Positions 47,674-56,811 are shown, numbered from the stretch's first letter. The stretch: DNA of 64,000 nucleotides from Lysobacteraceae bacterium NML91-0213 (GCA_002798175.1 NWQL01000005.1:36538-100537), one strand, 5' to 3'. A program made the numbers and translations. The notes: generated by a model not told the origin, from the sequence alone.

Positions 47674-48506
47674 ATGCCACATCCAATGATCGCGCCGCGT
47701 GCCGGGCGCGCATACCTCGCGCTGGTGCTGGCGCTGGCCGCCGCACCGGCGCTCGCGCAGGACTTCACCCTCGGCGCCGGGTTCACGCCGGATCCGCAGG
47801 TCGGGACCGGCACCACCGGCGGCGATGGCGATGCCTCGCGCTTCGGCGCCGGGTGTTCGGTTCGGGCCGCATCGCCTCGCGCCTCGACCATCGCCTGCGG
47901 GTGACCAGCCCGGTCAACCTGCGCATGCAGGTGAGCAGCGATACCGATTCCACCCTTGCGGTGATCGGCCCGGGCGGCGTGTTCTGCGACGCCGATGGCG
48001 GCGAGCTGCTCGATGCCCGCGTCGATGCGCGACTCGAACCGGGTGACTACCAGGTCTTCGTCGGCCACATCGGCAGCGCCGGGCGCTACCGGCTCGAACT
48101 CAGCGAGCTGTCGCAGGTGGGTGCTGGCGGCGGCAGCGACCGTGGCCTGTATGGCGACTTCACCCTGGGCGCGGGGTTCCTGCCCGATCCGCAGACCGCC
48201 ACCGGCAGCACCGGCGGCACGGTCAGCGCCAGCCGCTACGGCGCGCACTGCGACGGCATGATCGACACCACGCCCGACCACACCCTCACCATCACCTCGA
48301 CGGTGTCGCTCGACATCCGCGTGGCCAGCACCACCGACTCCTCGCTGGTCATCACCGGCCCGGGCAAGGTGGTGTGCGACGACGACGGTGCCGGCGCGCT
48401 CGACGCGCGCGTGCGCGAGACCTTCCGCCCTGGCGAGTACGGCATCTACGTCGGCCATCTCGGCCGCCAGGGCGAGTACACGATCACCATCACCGAAGCG
48501 GACTGA
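47674..48506 (+). pseudogene. Secreted two-repeat protein broken by a 5-bp duplication
   Basis: The first frame encodes a signal peptide (LALVLALAAAPALAQ) and the start of a domain (DFTLGAGFTPDPQ...TGG...SRFGAGC), then stops at 47904. The next frame continues the domain (SGRIASRLDHRLRVTS, GPGGVFCDADGG, YQVFVGHIGSAGRY) and adds a second copy (DFTLGAGFLPDPQ, GPGKVVCDDDGA, YGIYVGHLGRQGEY) to the stop at 48506. Removing one TTCGG of the tandem pair at 47856-47865 restores one frame and aligns the two repeats. The domain resembles secreted beta-sandwich (pre-peptidase C-terminal type) modules. Gene decay, a switch or a sequencing error are all possible. Confidence 0.7.
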
Positions 48507-48514
48507 CGGCCGCA

Positions 48515-48549
48515 CCGCCCCCTGCCGGTGTCGGCCGGCAGGGGGGCGG
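48515..48549. terminator. Hairpin between the repeat protein gene and plsB
   Basis: CCGCCCCCTGCCGG pairs with CCGGCAGGGGGGCGG around a short loop between two convergent genes. There is no T-run on either strand, so efficiency is uncertain. Confidence 0.5.
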
Positions 48550-48551
48550 AT

Positions 48552-51212
48552 TCAGGGCGTGGGCACGACGGTGGGGCGCACCGCCTCCGGGCTGATCTTC
48601 TCGATGGTGTGGCGCAATTCGCGGCCAAGGATCACCTTGGCGTCGCGTGCCCACACGTCCAGGCGCTGGTCGAACACCAGCTTGCTGTTGTGGTCGAGCC
48701 TCACCAGTTCCAGCTCGCGCAGTTTCTGGATGAAGCCGCGGAACAGCGAACGGTCGAAGAACTCCGGCGCGGCCGGTGCGTACAGCAGGCTCAGGCGCTG
48801 CGCGGCCTGCTGGCAGAGGTTTTCCAGCTCCGCCGCACCCAGCGTGCCGGGGCCGTTCTTGGCCAGCACCGAGATCGCGATGTAGTAGCGCTCGAACGCC
48901 TGCTGCAGCGGGTGGCCCAGCGCGCGCAGGCGGAACACTTCATCGGTCTGTCCCGAGTTGCGCTGGTAGATGCCGCCCTCGTCGTCGCCGACGCGCTCGA
49001 GCAGTCCCTCGCGCACGAACACCTGCAGGGTGCGTTCGAGGCGCTCGACGAAGCCGTCCGCATCCCACGGCAGGAACAGTTCGGCCTGCAGGAACGGGTA
49101 CAGCGAGCGCCCCAGCCTGAGCAGCGTGTTGCCGCTCATGCGCCGGTTGTTGTGGAAGCAGGAGGCGATCCAGCCCGACGCGGTGAACAGGTGCACGACG
49201 TTGTTGCGGAAGTACGACAGCAGCACCGCGGTCTCGTCATCCACCTTCAGCACGTCGCCCAGCGGATGGGCGATGCGCTGCAGCACGCCGATCTCCTCGC
49301 CATGCGCGACGATCTCGGCGGGCGTGTGCGGGGTCACCGTGACCAGGTCGCTGTAGGGCACTTCGGTGAGCGTGGTCTTGGACAGCGCGATCTGCGCCAG
49401 CAGGTCGGACTCGCTCATCGCGTGCTTGGGCGTGGACAGCAGCGCCAGCGCGAGGAAGTTGATCGGATTGACGTCGGCGGCGCGGTTGATGTGCACCTGG
49501 ATGCGCTCGGCGGTGGCGTCGACCGTCCTCGACAGCCATTCCGGGCGCTCGTCGTCGGGCAGCGGGCGGCCATCCCAGTCGCTGGCGTGTTCGTCGAGCA
49601 GGCGCTGCAGCGGGATCGCCTCGCCGAAGTTCACCACCACCTGGCCGTAGTTCTGCCGCAGCACCTTCGGGATGCCCCACAGCAGCTGCCAGATCGACTC
49701 CTTCTGCTTGGGCTTGCCGGTCAGCTCGTCGAGGTAGCTGGTGCCCTCCATCAGCTTCTCGTAGCCGATGTACACGGGCTGGAACAGCACCGGCCGGGTC
49801 GGCTGGCGCAGGTAGGCCCGCACCGTCATCGACACCATGCCGCCCTTGGGCTGCAGCAGGCGCCCGGTGCGCGAGCGCCCGCCCTCGATGAAGTACTCGA
49901 TCGAATAGCCGCCGGCCACCAGCTGCGCCACGTATTCCGACAGCACCGCCGAGTACAGCGCGTTGCCGCGGATCGACCGGCGGATGTAGAACGCACCGCC
50001 CTTGCGCAGGATGGTGCCCACCACCGGCAGGTTGAGGTTGATGCCGGCCACGATGTGCGGCGGCACGATGCCCTTGTTGTAGAGCAGGTAGGACAGCAGC
50101 AGGTAGTCCATGTGGCTGCGGTGGCTCGGCACGTAGACGATCTCGTGCCCGGGCGCGGCGGCCTTGAGCGCATCGAGGTGGTGCACCAGCACGCCGCGGT
50201 AGATGCGGTTCCACACCGAGGTCAGCAGGAAGCTCGCCGAGCGCACCACCGGGTGCGAATAGTCGGCGGCGATCTCGTAGGCGTACATGTACGCCTTCTT
50301 CCACGCCTCCTCGTTGCTGGAGTTGTCGCGACGTGCCTGGTCGGCGATCGCCTCCTGCACCGTGCTCGCCGACAGCACCTTGTCCACCAGCAGGCGACGG
50401 GTGGAGAGGTCGGGGCCGACCACCGCCTCGCGGATGCGGTTGAAGTGCACCCGCAGCACGCGCGAGACCTTGCGCACGGTGCGCTCGGGGCTGAGGTCCT
50501 CGGCGATGATGCCGCGCACTTCAACCGGGCTTGCGAAGCGCACCAGGGTGTCGCGGCCGTTGAGCAGGATCGCCAGCAGGCGGCGGAAGCGGCCCACCAG
50601 CGCCCAGTTCTCCGAGAACAGCACCGAGAACCAGCCGCTGGCTTTGTCCGGGCTGCGGCCGACGAAAATCGATACCGGCAGCAGCTGCACGTCCAGCGAC
50701 GGATCGGCGCGGTGCGCTTCGAGCAGGCGCGCCAGGGTTTCGGAATGGGTGCTCGGCTTCGGCGGGCGCTTGCCCTTGGCCAGCGCGTTGATGGTGGCCG
50801 AGGCGTTGCGCCGCGACAGCGCGACGTAGGCGCGCTTGCGCCCGACCGGATCGCCCGGCAGCGGCTGCAGCGGCGAAGGCATCCCGGCCTCGCGGCAGGC
50901 CCGGTCGAGGATCAGTGCGTTCGACAGCCCGTAGTCCTCGAGCACGTAGCAGACCGGGCGGTCGTCGACCAGGCCGGTCGGCACCTGCGGTTCGATCTTC
51001 AGGGCGATCCATGGCGCCAGCGTACGGCCGAGCAGCCGCGCCCATAGCGGCCGTCGCGCTTCGCGCCGCGGCGGGCGCGGGGCGGCCAGCGCCTCGTCGG
51101 GATCGGCATGGAGGCCGGCCGCCGGGTCGGCGGCGTGGGCGTCGCGGGGCGCCGCATCGGTCCCCGGATCGGGGAAGGGCAGCGGGTTCTGGTCGGGAGA
51201 ATGTCGTGACAT
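48552..51212 (-). CDS. plsB: Glycerol-3-phosphate 1-O-acyltransferase
   Basis: An 886-residue membrane-associated acyltransferase that starts phospholipid synthesis by acylating glycerol 3-phosphate. The HX4D catalytic motif is His364-Asp369 in VPSHRSHMDYLLLSY. GAFYIRRSIRGN (motif II), FIEGGRSRTGRLLQPKGGM (motif III) and VLFQPVYIGYEKL (motif IV) follow. Length is slightly above the E. coli enzyme owing to an N-terminal Ala/Asp/Pro-rich extension. Confidence 0.96.
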   Translation of the reverse strand: MSRHSPDQNPLPFPDPGTDAAPRDAHAADPAAGLHADPDEALAAPRPPRREARRPLWARLLGRTLAPWIALKIEPQVPTGLVDDRPVCYVLEDYGLSNALILDRACREAGMPSPLQPLPGDPVGRKRAYVALSRRNASATINALAKGKRPPKPSTHSETLARLLEAHRADPSLDVQLLPVSIFVGRSPDKASGWFSVLFSENWALVGRFRRLLAILLNGRDTLVRFASPVEVRGIIAEDLSPERTVRKVSRVLRVHFNRIREAVVGPDLSTRRLLVDKVLSASTVQEAIADQARRDNSSNEEAWKKAYMYAYEIAADYSHPVVRSASFLLTSVWNRIYRGVLVHHLDALKAAAPGHEIVYVPSHRSHMDYLLLSYLLYNKGIVPPHIVAGINLNLPVVGTILRKGGAFYIRRSIRGNALYSAVLSEYVAQLVAGGYSIEYFIEGGRSRTGRLLQPKGGMVSMTVRAYLRQPTRPVLFQPVYIGYEKLMEGTSYLDELTGKPKQKESIWQLLWGIPKVLRQNYGQVVVNFGEAIPLQRLLDEHASDWDGRPLPDDERPEWLSRTVDATAERIQVHINRAADVNPINFLALALLSTPKHAMSESDLLAQIALSKTTLTEVPYSDLVTVTPHTPAEIVAHGEEIGVLQRIAHPLGDVLKVDDETAVLLSYFRNNVVHLFTASGWIASCFHNNRRMSGNTLLRLGRSLYPFLQAELFLPWDADGFVERLERTLQVFVREGLLERVGDDEGGIYQRNSGQTDEVFRLRALGHPLQQAFERYYIAISVLAKNGPGTLGAAELENLCQQAAQRLSLLYAPAAPEFFDRSLFRGFIQKLRELELVRLDHNSKLVFDQRLDVWARDAKVILGRELRHTIEKISPEAVRPTVVPTP

Positions 51213-51246
51213 GTCCGGAGATTATCGCCCAGCCGGCGGCGGTGCC

Positions 51247-52128
51247 TCAGCGCGTGGCCACCGCCGCCGCGTCCCGGTCCGCGGCGGCGCTGGCGCGGTG
51301 CAGGCGATCGCTGCGGTACCAGCGGCGGCCGTGGCGTTCGATGTCCACCCGCACGTCGATGGCTTCGCCGGCCAGCGGATAGCGCACGCGCAGCTGCGCG
51401 TGGTCGCCGGTCTGCCGCTCCAGCGCCACGTCCAGCCCGGCGAGGCTGGCCTCGAGGTCGAGCCCGTAGCCGGCCAGCACCGTACGCACGGCGGCGAGGA
51501 AACCCGAAAGCCGGCGCAGGCTCTCGTCCATGCCGGCCTCGCCCAGGGCCTGGTCGGAATCCAGCCCGGTCGCCCGCGCGGCGGCGCACAGCGTGGCCAG
51601 GGCGGCCTGCGCACGCGCACGGTCGGTCAGTGGTGCCTGCACCGCCCAGCGCGACAGCGCGAGCAGCCGCTGGATCTCGCGGTCGCGCTGGATGTCGTCC
51701 AGATCGGGGTTGTTGCTGACGTACTGGACGCCGAATGCCGCAAGCGTCTCGATCGCCTTGCGCAGCTCGCCGTCGGCGCCGGTGAACTGCCGGTCGAACG
51801 CGGCGAGCAGCGTGGTCTCCGCGTCGGGCGCCGACAGCGCGGCGATCATCCGCGGCAATTGCCCGTGCAGCGGCAACTCCTCCAGTGGCCAGCGGCTGCG
51901 CCCCTCGCTCCAGGCCTGCCGCAGCCGGGCGTGCAGTGGCGCCGGAACGCTGTCGCGCACGAAGGCGACGAGGTCGTCGTTGCGCAGATGCCCGGCCGGC
52001 ACCAGCACCGCGTCGACCGGACGCTTGGCACCGGTGCCCACGCTGCCGCCGCCGTCGCGGTCCCCGCCGCAGGCGGTCAATCCGGCAATGCCGCAGATCG
52101 CGGCCAGCAGCAGGGTCTGGATGCGCAT
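51247..52128 (-). CDS. Lipoprotein of unknown function
   Basis: A 293-residue protein with a lipoprotein signal (AAICGIAGLTAC, Cys near 20), a Gly-rich linker and a mostly helical body (LPRMIAALSAPDAETTLLAAF, LRRLSGFLAAVRTVLAGYG). The C-terminal part (LRVRYPLAGEAIDVRVDIERHG) looks like a small beta domain. A GAGAGAGGGAA run precedes the ATG at 52128. No named family is recognised. The 165 bases to the next gene show nothing notable. Confidence 0.65.
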   Translation of the reverse strand: MRIQTLLLAAICGIAGLTACGGDRDGGGSVGTGAKRPVDAVLVPAGHLRNDDLVAFVRDSVPAPLHARLRQAWSEGRSRWPLEELPLHGQLPRMIAALSAPDAETTLLAAFDRQFTGADGELRKAIETLAAFGVQYVSNNPDLDDIQRDREIQRLLALSRWAVQAPLTDRARAQAALATLCAAARATGLDSDQALGEAGMDESLRRLSGFLAAVRTVLAGYGLDLEASLAGLDVALERQTGDHAQLRVRYPLAGEAIDVRVDIERHGRRWYRSDRLHRASAAADRDAAAVATR

Positions 52129-52293
52129 CGGTTCCCTCTCTCCCCCGTCCCGCATGCGGGCGCGGGGACCATGGTGGCTGCGCGACCGGGGCGCGGCAAC
52201 CCCGTGGCGGTGCGCGCTGGACGGGTTGCGGCCGCGCGGGGGCGAGGATGCGACGTTGGTCCGGTCCGCGGGGTCCACCGCGTCGGCGGCGAC

Positions 52294-52980
52294 TCAGAGG
52301 TCGCGCACGACCCAGCTGCCCGGTGCCTGCTCGGGCACGGCGTCGAGCGCGGCCTGGGCCACCGCGTCCGGCGGTTCGCCCGCCTTCCAGGCCGCGGCCA
52401 CCGCCGCCAGCCGTTCGCGCGTGGCGCGGGTATAGGCGCCTTCCAGCTCGTTCTCGGCATCGGCGGCAAGCTTCTGCGGATACAGCGTGCGCGCATCGTC
52501 GCTGTGGTTGAGCAGGTCGATCAGCCCGGCCAGCGCGTCACGGAACACCTGTGCGCCCAGCGGCGTGCGCTGGGTGCGCTGCAGGTGCCAGACGGTGAGG
52601 TATTCCACCGGCCCCAGCAGCCGTCGCGGGGTGGCGCCGAAGAACTGCCCGGTCAGTGCGCTGGCGGCGAACGGGGTCACGGTGTCGGGCAGGCGGGTGG
52701 CGCCCCACGAGCTCAGCGCACCGCCCGGCAGGTCCATCCGCCGCAGCGCGGTGGCCAGGGTGTCGGCAAGCAGGCGCTTGGCACGCACGTCGTCGCTTTC
52801 CGCGACCACGCCCAGCAGCCGCAGGAACACCGGGTACTGGTCCTCGCCCAGGCGCCGGGCCAGGCGCTTGAGCACGGTCAGGCGATACTCGGGATCGGCA
52901 TGCGCCGCCAGCGCGGAGACCAGGCGGTCGGCCGCGGCGCGCAACGCCGCCGGTGGCGGGATGGGCAGTGCATCGGACAT
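52294..52980 (-). CDS. Conserved cytoplasmic protein of unknown function
   Basis: A 228-residue soluble, helix-rich protein without signal or membrane segments. Recognisable stretches are YRLTVLKRLARRLGEDQYPVF, GALSSWGATRLPD and LDLLNHSDDARTLYPQKLA. I do not recognise the family. It lies beside the type III secretion genes and is followed on the same strand by the lipoprotein gene, but no direct link is shown. Confidence 0.55.
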   Translation of the reverse strand: MSDALPIPPPAALRAAADRLVSALAAHADPEYRLTVLKRLARRLGEDQYPVFLRLLGVVAESDDVRAKRLLADTLATALRRMDLPGGALSSWGATRLPDTVTPFAASALTGQFFGATPRRLLGPVEYLTVWHLQRTQRTPLGAQVFRDALAGLIDLLNHSDDARTLYPQKLAADAENELEGAYTRATRERLAAVAAAWKAGEPPDAVAQAALDAVPEQAPGSWVVRDL

Positions 52981-53033
52981 CGGGACAGGACCGGAGAATT
53001 CGGCGACAGGCTACACGCGCCTGCCGCGGGCGG

Positions 53034-53354
53034 TCAGCCCAGTGCGGCGAGGATGGCGCCCGTGGCCTGGTCGGCGGCGTCGGAGAGCGGGCTGGTGGAC
53101 AGCGCGTGCTCGAACGCGCTGTCGCCGGCGAGCATGCGCGCGCCCTGGTCGATGCCGGCCCACGCGGGCGCGGCGAGCATGCGTTCGCCATCGTCGACCT
53201 GCGGGCCGGGCGTGGTCGCCGGCTCCAGGCCCGCCGCATGGTCCAGCGGCGCGGCGTGGCCGGGCTGCTGGCGCAGATCGTCGAACGCAACCTGCCCGGC
53301 AAGCCGGTCGAGGCCGGCAAGGCCCAGGTGCGGATCGGAACCGATGCTGCTCAT
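53034..53354 (-). CDS. Small protein next to the type III secretion locus
   Basis: A 106-residue, Ala/Asp-rich protein (MSSIGSDPHLGLAGLDR..., DDGERMLAAPAWAGID..., ending AADQATGAILAALG), predicted helical, with no signal or membrane segment. It is divergent from sctU across 209 bases. Size and composition would suit a rod (SctI-like), chaperone or exported component of the secretion system, but no diagnostic motif was found, so no function is assigned. Confidence 0.5.
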   Translation of the reverse strand: MSSIGSDPHLGLAGLDRLAGQVAFDDLRQQPGHAAPLDHAAGLEPATTPGPQVDDGERMLAAPAWAGIDQGARMLAGDSAFEHALSTSPLSDAADQATGAILAALG

Positions 53355-53563
53355 GGTGCGGCGGATGACCTCGTGCGGTGCGGGGGTTGCGCCGGTGCGG
53401 GACGCATGGCGACGGCCAGAATGTAACGAGACGGTCTTCGCACTGTCACCCCGGGTCGACCCTAGGTCGATGGCCGCGACGGGGGCGCGGTTCAGCCCGC
53501 CGGCCTGCGCTGTGGGTGCGGAAACGCATGCTAGCCTGCGCGGCGACCGGGCAGGAGCACGCG

Positions 53564-54631
53564 ATGGCCGACAAGGACCAGGGCGCCGACAAGACCGAAC
53601 AGCCCACCCCGAAAAAGCTGCGCGACGCCCGCAGGGAAGGCAACGTCGCCAAGAGCAAGGAGCTGACCTCCACCGTGCTGGTGATGGGCTGGCTGTGCGC
53701 GGCGTGGATGCTGCTGGACTTCATCGGCGGCCGGGTGGTGCTGCTGTTCGACCAGAGCCTGCAGGCGGTGGGCCAGCCGTTCGCCGACAACCTGCCGCGG
53801 ATGGCGATGCTGGCGGTCGACACCCTGCTGTGGATCCTGCTGCCGCTGTTCGGCATGGCGTTCGCGCTCGGCCTGCTGATCGAGTTCCTGCAGGCCGGGC
53901 CGGTGGCGTCGATGAAGAAGCTCGTCCCGAAGATGGACAAGATGAATCCGGTCGAGGGCATCAAGAAGATGTTCTCGATGGACAACCTCGTCGAGCTGGT
54001 GAAGTCCGTGCTCAAGAGCGCGGCACTGCTGGGCATCGGCTACCTGGTGCTGACCCGCATGCTGCCGGAACTGCTGCGGCTGCCGTACAGCCCGCCGCAG
54101 GCGATCGGCGCGGCGATCTGGCATGCGATCAAGTGGATCCTGATCTGGACCATCGCGGTGTTCTTCTTCGTGTCCGCGATCGATGTCTGGTACCAGAAGT
54201 TCTCCTACATCAAGAAGCTCAGGATGAGCCGGCGCGACATCAAGCAGGAAGTCAAGGAGAACGAGGGCGATCCCTACGTCAAGCAGCGGCGCCGGCAGTT
54301 GCACCAGGAGTGGGCGCAGCAGAACATGCTGGGCGCCGTGCGCAATGCGAATGTCGTCGTGACCAATCCCACCCACATCGCGGTCGCCCTGCAGTACGAG
54401 CACGGGGTGACCGACCTGCCGGTCGTCGTGGCCAAGGGCGAGGGCGCGTTCGCCGAGGAGATCAGGCGCGTGGCCGAGGAGGCGGGCGTGCCGATCCTGC
54501 AGAACGTGCCGCTGGCGCGCGGGCTGCACGAGAAGGCCGAGCTCGACGACTACATTGGAAACGAGTTCTTCGAGGCGGTGGCGGAAGTGCTGCACTGGGC
54601 GGAGACGGTGCGCCGCGACGGGCACGGCTGA
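53564..54631 (+). CDS. sctU: Type III secretion export-apparatus switch protein SctU
   Basis: A 355-residue SctU (YscU/HrcU/FlhB family). It starts TEQPTPKKLRDARREGNVAKS, has four membrane helices (about 36-60, 82-106, 148-168, 188-207) and the cytoplasmic autocleavage motif NPTH at Asn268-His271 (VVVTNPTHIAVAL). Cleavage there switches substrate class. An AGGAG lies nine bases before the ATG. Unlike most injectisome loci, sctU is not in line after sctT: it faces sctT from the opposite strand, with 83 bases between the stops. Confidence 0.95.
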   Translation: MADKDQGADKTEQPTPKKLRDARREGNVAKSKELTSTVLVMGWLCAAWMLLDFIGGRVVLLFDQSLQAVGQPFADNLPRMAMLAVDTLLWILLPLFGMAFALGLLIEFLQAGPVASMKKLVPKMDKMNPVEGIKKMFSMDNLVELVKSVLKSAALLGIGYLVLTRMLPELLRLPYSPPQAIGAAIWHAIKWILIWTIAVFFFVSAIDVWYQKFSYIKKLRMSRRDIKQEVKENEGDPYVKQRRRQLHQEWAQQNMLGAVRNANVVVTNPTHIAVALQYEHGVTDLPVVVAKGEGAFAEEIRRVAEEAGVPILQNVPLARGLHEKAELDDYIGNEFFEAVAEVLHWAETVRRDGHG

Positions 54632-54714
54632 GCCGGTTCGCGGCGAGGACGGCCGGTCGACACCGCATCGTCGAACCCGTGGCCCGGGCAGGCAGCGCAC
54701 CCGGTGCGTTCACG

Positions 54715-55500
54715 TCAGGCAAAGATCCGGTTGAGCACTTCCACCAGCGCGCGGCTGTCGCCGAGCCGTCCGACCAGCACCTCGATGAAGACACCCAGCA
54801 TCATCAGGATGATGCCGGTTGCCAGCCACGCCTTGATCGGCAGCGTCAGCGCGAACACGTTCAGCTGCGGCGCGTAGCGGTTGACCAGGCCGAACGACAT
54901 GTCGATCACAAGCAGGATCACGATCGCCGGCGCGGCCAGCACCAGCACCGTGGTCATGAAGAAGCTGAAATGGCCGACGAAGAGGTTGACGCCGGTCGCC
55001 GCCAGATTCGGGAAGAACGAGGTCGGCGGCCAGATCGCGTAGCTCGACATCAGGAGGTCGAGGAAGATCAGGAACGCGCCGCTGGCCATGAACACCCACG
55101 CCGCGAACTCCGACAGGAACTCGCCGTGCAGGGTGGTCTGGTGGCCCTGGATCGGATCGAAGATCTGCGCCATCGACATGCCGACCTGGCTGTCGATGAC
55201 GCTGCCCGCTGCGGAGATCGCCCAGAACACGATGCCGAAGCAGAAGCCGATCGCCACGCCGACGAACAGTTCCTTGAGCACCATCATCGGCCACTGCAGG
55301 CTGGCGGTGACCGCGCCCGGCGATGCGGTCATCGCCACCGGCAGTGCCACGATCGCCAGGCTGACGAGGAAGCTGTTGCGCACCATCGGTGGCATGTTGG
55401 ATTGCGTGATCAGCGGCAGCATGACGAACGCACCGATGATCCGCGGCAGGGTCAGCCCCAGCGCGAGCATCGCGTCGCCGAGGGTGGCGAACGGCATCAT
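54715..55500 (-). CDS. sctT: Type III secretion export-apparatus protein SctT
   Basis: A 261-residue FliR/YscT-family membrane protein with about six to eight helices. Conserved segments include LTLPRIIGAFVMLPL, LKELFVGVAIGFCFGIVFWA, GSVIDSQVGMSMAQIFDP and FGLVNRYAPQLNVFALTLPIK. It forms part of the export gate with SctR and SctS. Two consecutive ATG codons (55500, 55497) overlap the sctS stop. It is the last gene of the minus-strand operon. Confidence 0.94.
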   Translation of the reverse strand: MMPFATLGDAMLALGLTLPRIIGAFVMLPLITQSNMPPMVRNSFLVSLAIVALPVAMTASPGAVTASLQWPMMVLKELFVGVAIGFCFGIVFWAISAAGSVIDSQVGMSMAQIFDPIQGHQTTLHGEFLSEFAAWVFMASGAFLIFLDLLMSSYAIWPPTSFFPNLAATGVNLFVGHFSFFMTTVLVLAAPAIVILLVIDMSFGLVNRYAPQLNVFALTLPIKAWLATGIILMMLGVFIEVLVGRLGDSRALVEVLNRIFA

Positions 55501-55766
55501 CCGCGCCTCGACAGGCCCGGGAATGCGGAAAAGATGTAGTCGGCGTAGGCGAACAGCGAGCCGCCGATCAGCGCGCCGGTGACGAACAGCGCCAGCACGA
55601 TCGCGACGAACTTCAACGCGTAGGCAAAGGTCTGCTCCTGCAGCTGGGTCGCCGCCTGCAGGAACGCCACCACCAGGCCGACGATCGCCGCCGCGGCGAT
55701 CGGCGGCCCCGACAGCACCAGCACCAGCACCAGTGCCTGCCGCGTGAGTTCCAGCGCCTCGTTCAT
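55497..55766 (-). CDS. sctS: Type III secretion export-apparatus protein SctS
   Basis: An 89-residue FliQ/YscS-family protein with two membrane helices: LVLVLVLSGPPIAAAAIVGLVVAFLQAATQLQEQT, then FVAIVLALFVTGALIGG. Length and the conserved QAATQLQEQTF stretch are diagnostic. It is overlapped by sctT and lies 10 bases after sctR. Confidence 0.95.
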   Translation of the reverse strand: MNEALELTRQALVLVLVLSGPPIAAAAIVGLVVAFLQAATQLQEQTFAYALKFVAIVLALFVTGALIGGSLFAYADYIFSAFPGLSRRG

Positions 55767-55776
55767 GGCTGCGTCC

Positions 55777-56799
55777 TCATCCGGCGTAGGTCAGGACCAG
55801 GCCGTGCACCAGCTTGGCCCAGCCATCGACCAGCACGAACAGCAACAGCTTGAACGGCAGCGACACCGTGGTGGGCGACATCATCATCATGCCCAGCGCC
55901 AACAGGATGTTGGCCACCACCAGGTCGATCACCAGGAACGGCAGGAAGATCAGGAAGCCGATCTGGAACGCCGCGGTGAGTTCGCTGACGGTGAAGGCCG
56001 GGATCACCACCAGGAAGTGGTCGACGGTGACGTCGCCCCGGCGTTCCGGCGGCAGCAGCCGCTGTGCGCTGCGCAGGAAGAACGCGCGCTCGGCGTCGTT
56101 GGAATGACGGATCAGGAACGTGCGCAACGGCTCCTTGCCGGCCTCGACCATGGCCAGGATGCGCGACAGGTCGCTGCCTTCGGGCACCAGCGGCGCGGGC
56201 GCGGCCGGTGGCGCGGCACTGACCCAGGCGCCGTCGGTGGGCACGCCGGCCATGGCGGGATCGGGCGCGCCGATGATGTCGCCGGTGACGCCGCCGAACA
56301 ACGCACCGCGCGCGGGTGACGGCCCCGGCTGCGGCGCGGTCGCCGCGGCGTTGCGCGCGTCGGATTCGGCCTGCAGCGCGTCGGCGGCCGCGGGACTCGC
56401 CGCCATGGGCTCAGCCGTCGTCGTCGGCGCCTGCCGCATTCCGGGCTGCGGGGTTGGACTGTCGGGCTGGCGTGCGGCGCGGCGTGCGCGTTCGGCCTCC
56501 GCGCGCGCGTCGATGTCCGCCTGCACCGTGGCCGGCATCGGTTGCCCGGCCAGCCGCGCGCTGATCGCGGCGTTGGTGTCGAGGATCACCGGGTACATCA
56601 CGTAGATCGACAGCACGATCGCCAGGCCGTTGATGACCACGTTCGGCGGCACCTGCTGCAGGCCCAGTGCGTTGCGCAGCAGGCTCAGCACCACCACGAT
56701 CTTGGTGAACGAGGTCACCATCACCGCGACGAACGGTGCCAGCGCCAGCGACACCACGATCAGCAGGACCAGCGCGGGGGAGTAGTTGTTGAAGTCCAT
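55777..56799 (-). CDS. sctR: Type III secretion export-apparatus protein SctR with a long loop insertion
   Basis: A FliP/YscR-family protein. The core is clear: PFVAVMVTSFTKIVVVLSLLRNALG (about 22-46), GKEPLRTFLIRHS (221-233), VIPAFTVSELTAAFQIGF (265-282) and LGMMMMSPTTVSLPFKLLLF (302-321). At 340 residues it is about 120 longer than typical SctR. The extra length is a Pro/Ala/Thr-rich, probably disordered segment of about 115 residues (roughly 90-205) between the second and third helices, where the extracytoplasmic loop lies. Base composition does not differ from the surroundings. The gene runs 13 bases after sctQ. Confidence 0.94.
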   Translation of the reverse strand: MDFNNYSPALVLLIVVSLALAPFVAVMVTSFTKIVVVLSLLRNALGLQQVPPNVVINGLAIVLSIYVMYPVILDTNAAISARLAGQPMPATVQADIDARAEAERARRAARQPDSPTPQPGMRQAPTTTAEPMAASPAAADALQAESDARNAAATAPQPGPSPARGALFGGVTGDIIGAPDPAMAGVPTDGAWVSAAPPAAPAPLVPEGSDLSRILAMVEAGKEPLRTFLIRHSNDAERAFFLRSAQRLLPPERRGDVTVDHFLVVIPAFTVSELTAAFQIGFLIFLPFLVIDLVVANILLALGMMMMSPTTVSLPFKLLLFVLVDGWAKLVHGLVLTYAG

Positions 56800-56811
56800 C
56801 GCGGCGCGGGC

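Noticed and set aside
53034-53354. Assignment of the small protein as SctI (inner rod)
   Set aside because: Size fits, but the expected conserved C-terminal rod motif could not be recognised.
53355-53563. Search for a PIP box (TTCGB-N15-TTCGB) upstream of sctU
   Set aside because: A single TTCGC was seen, but no second half-site at the right distance.
48528-55539. Very long plus-strand frames opposite plsB and across to the sctT region
   Set aside because: Antisense or out of frame to clearly recognised genes; composition is Arg/Gly/Ala noise.
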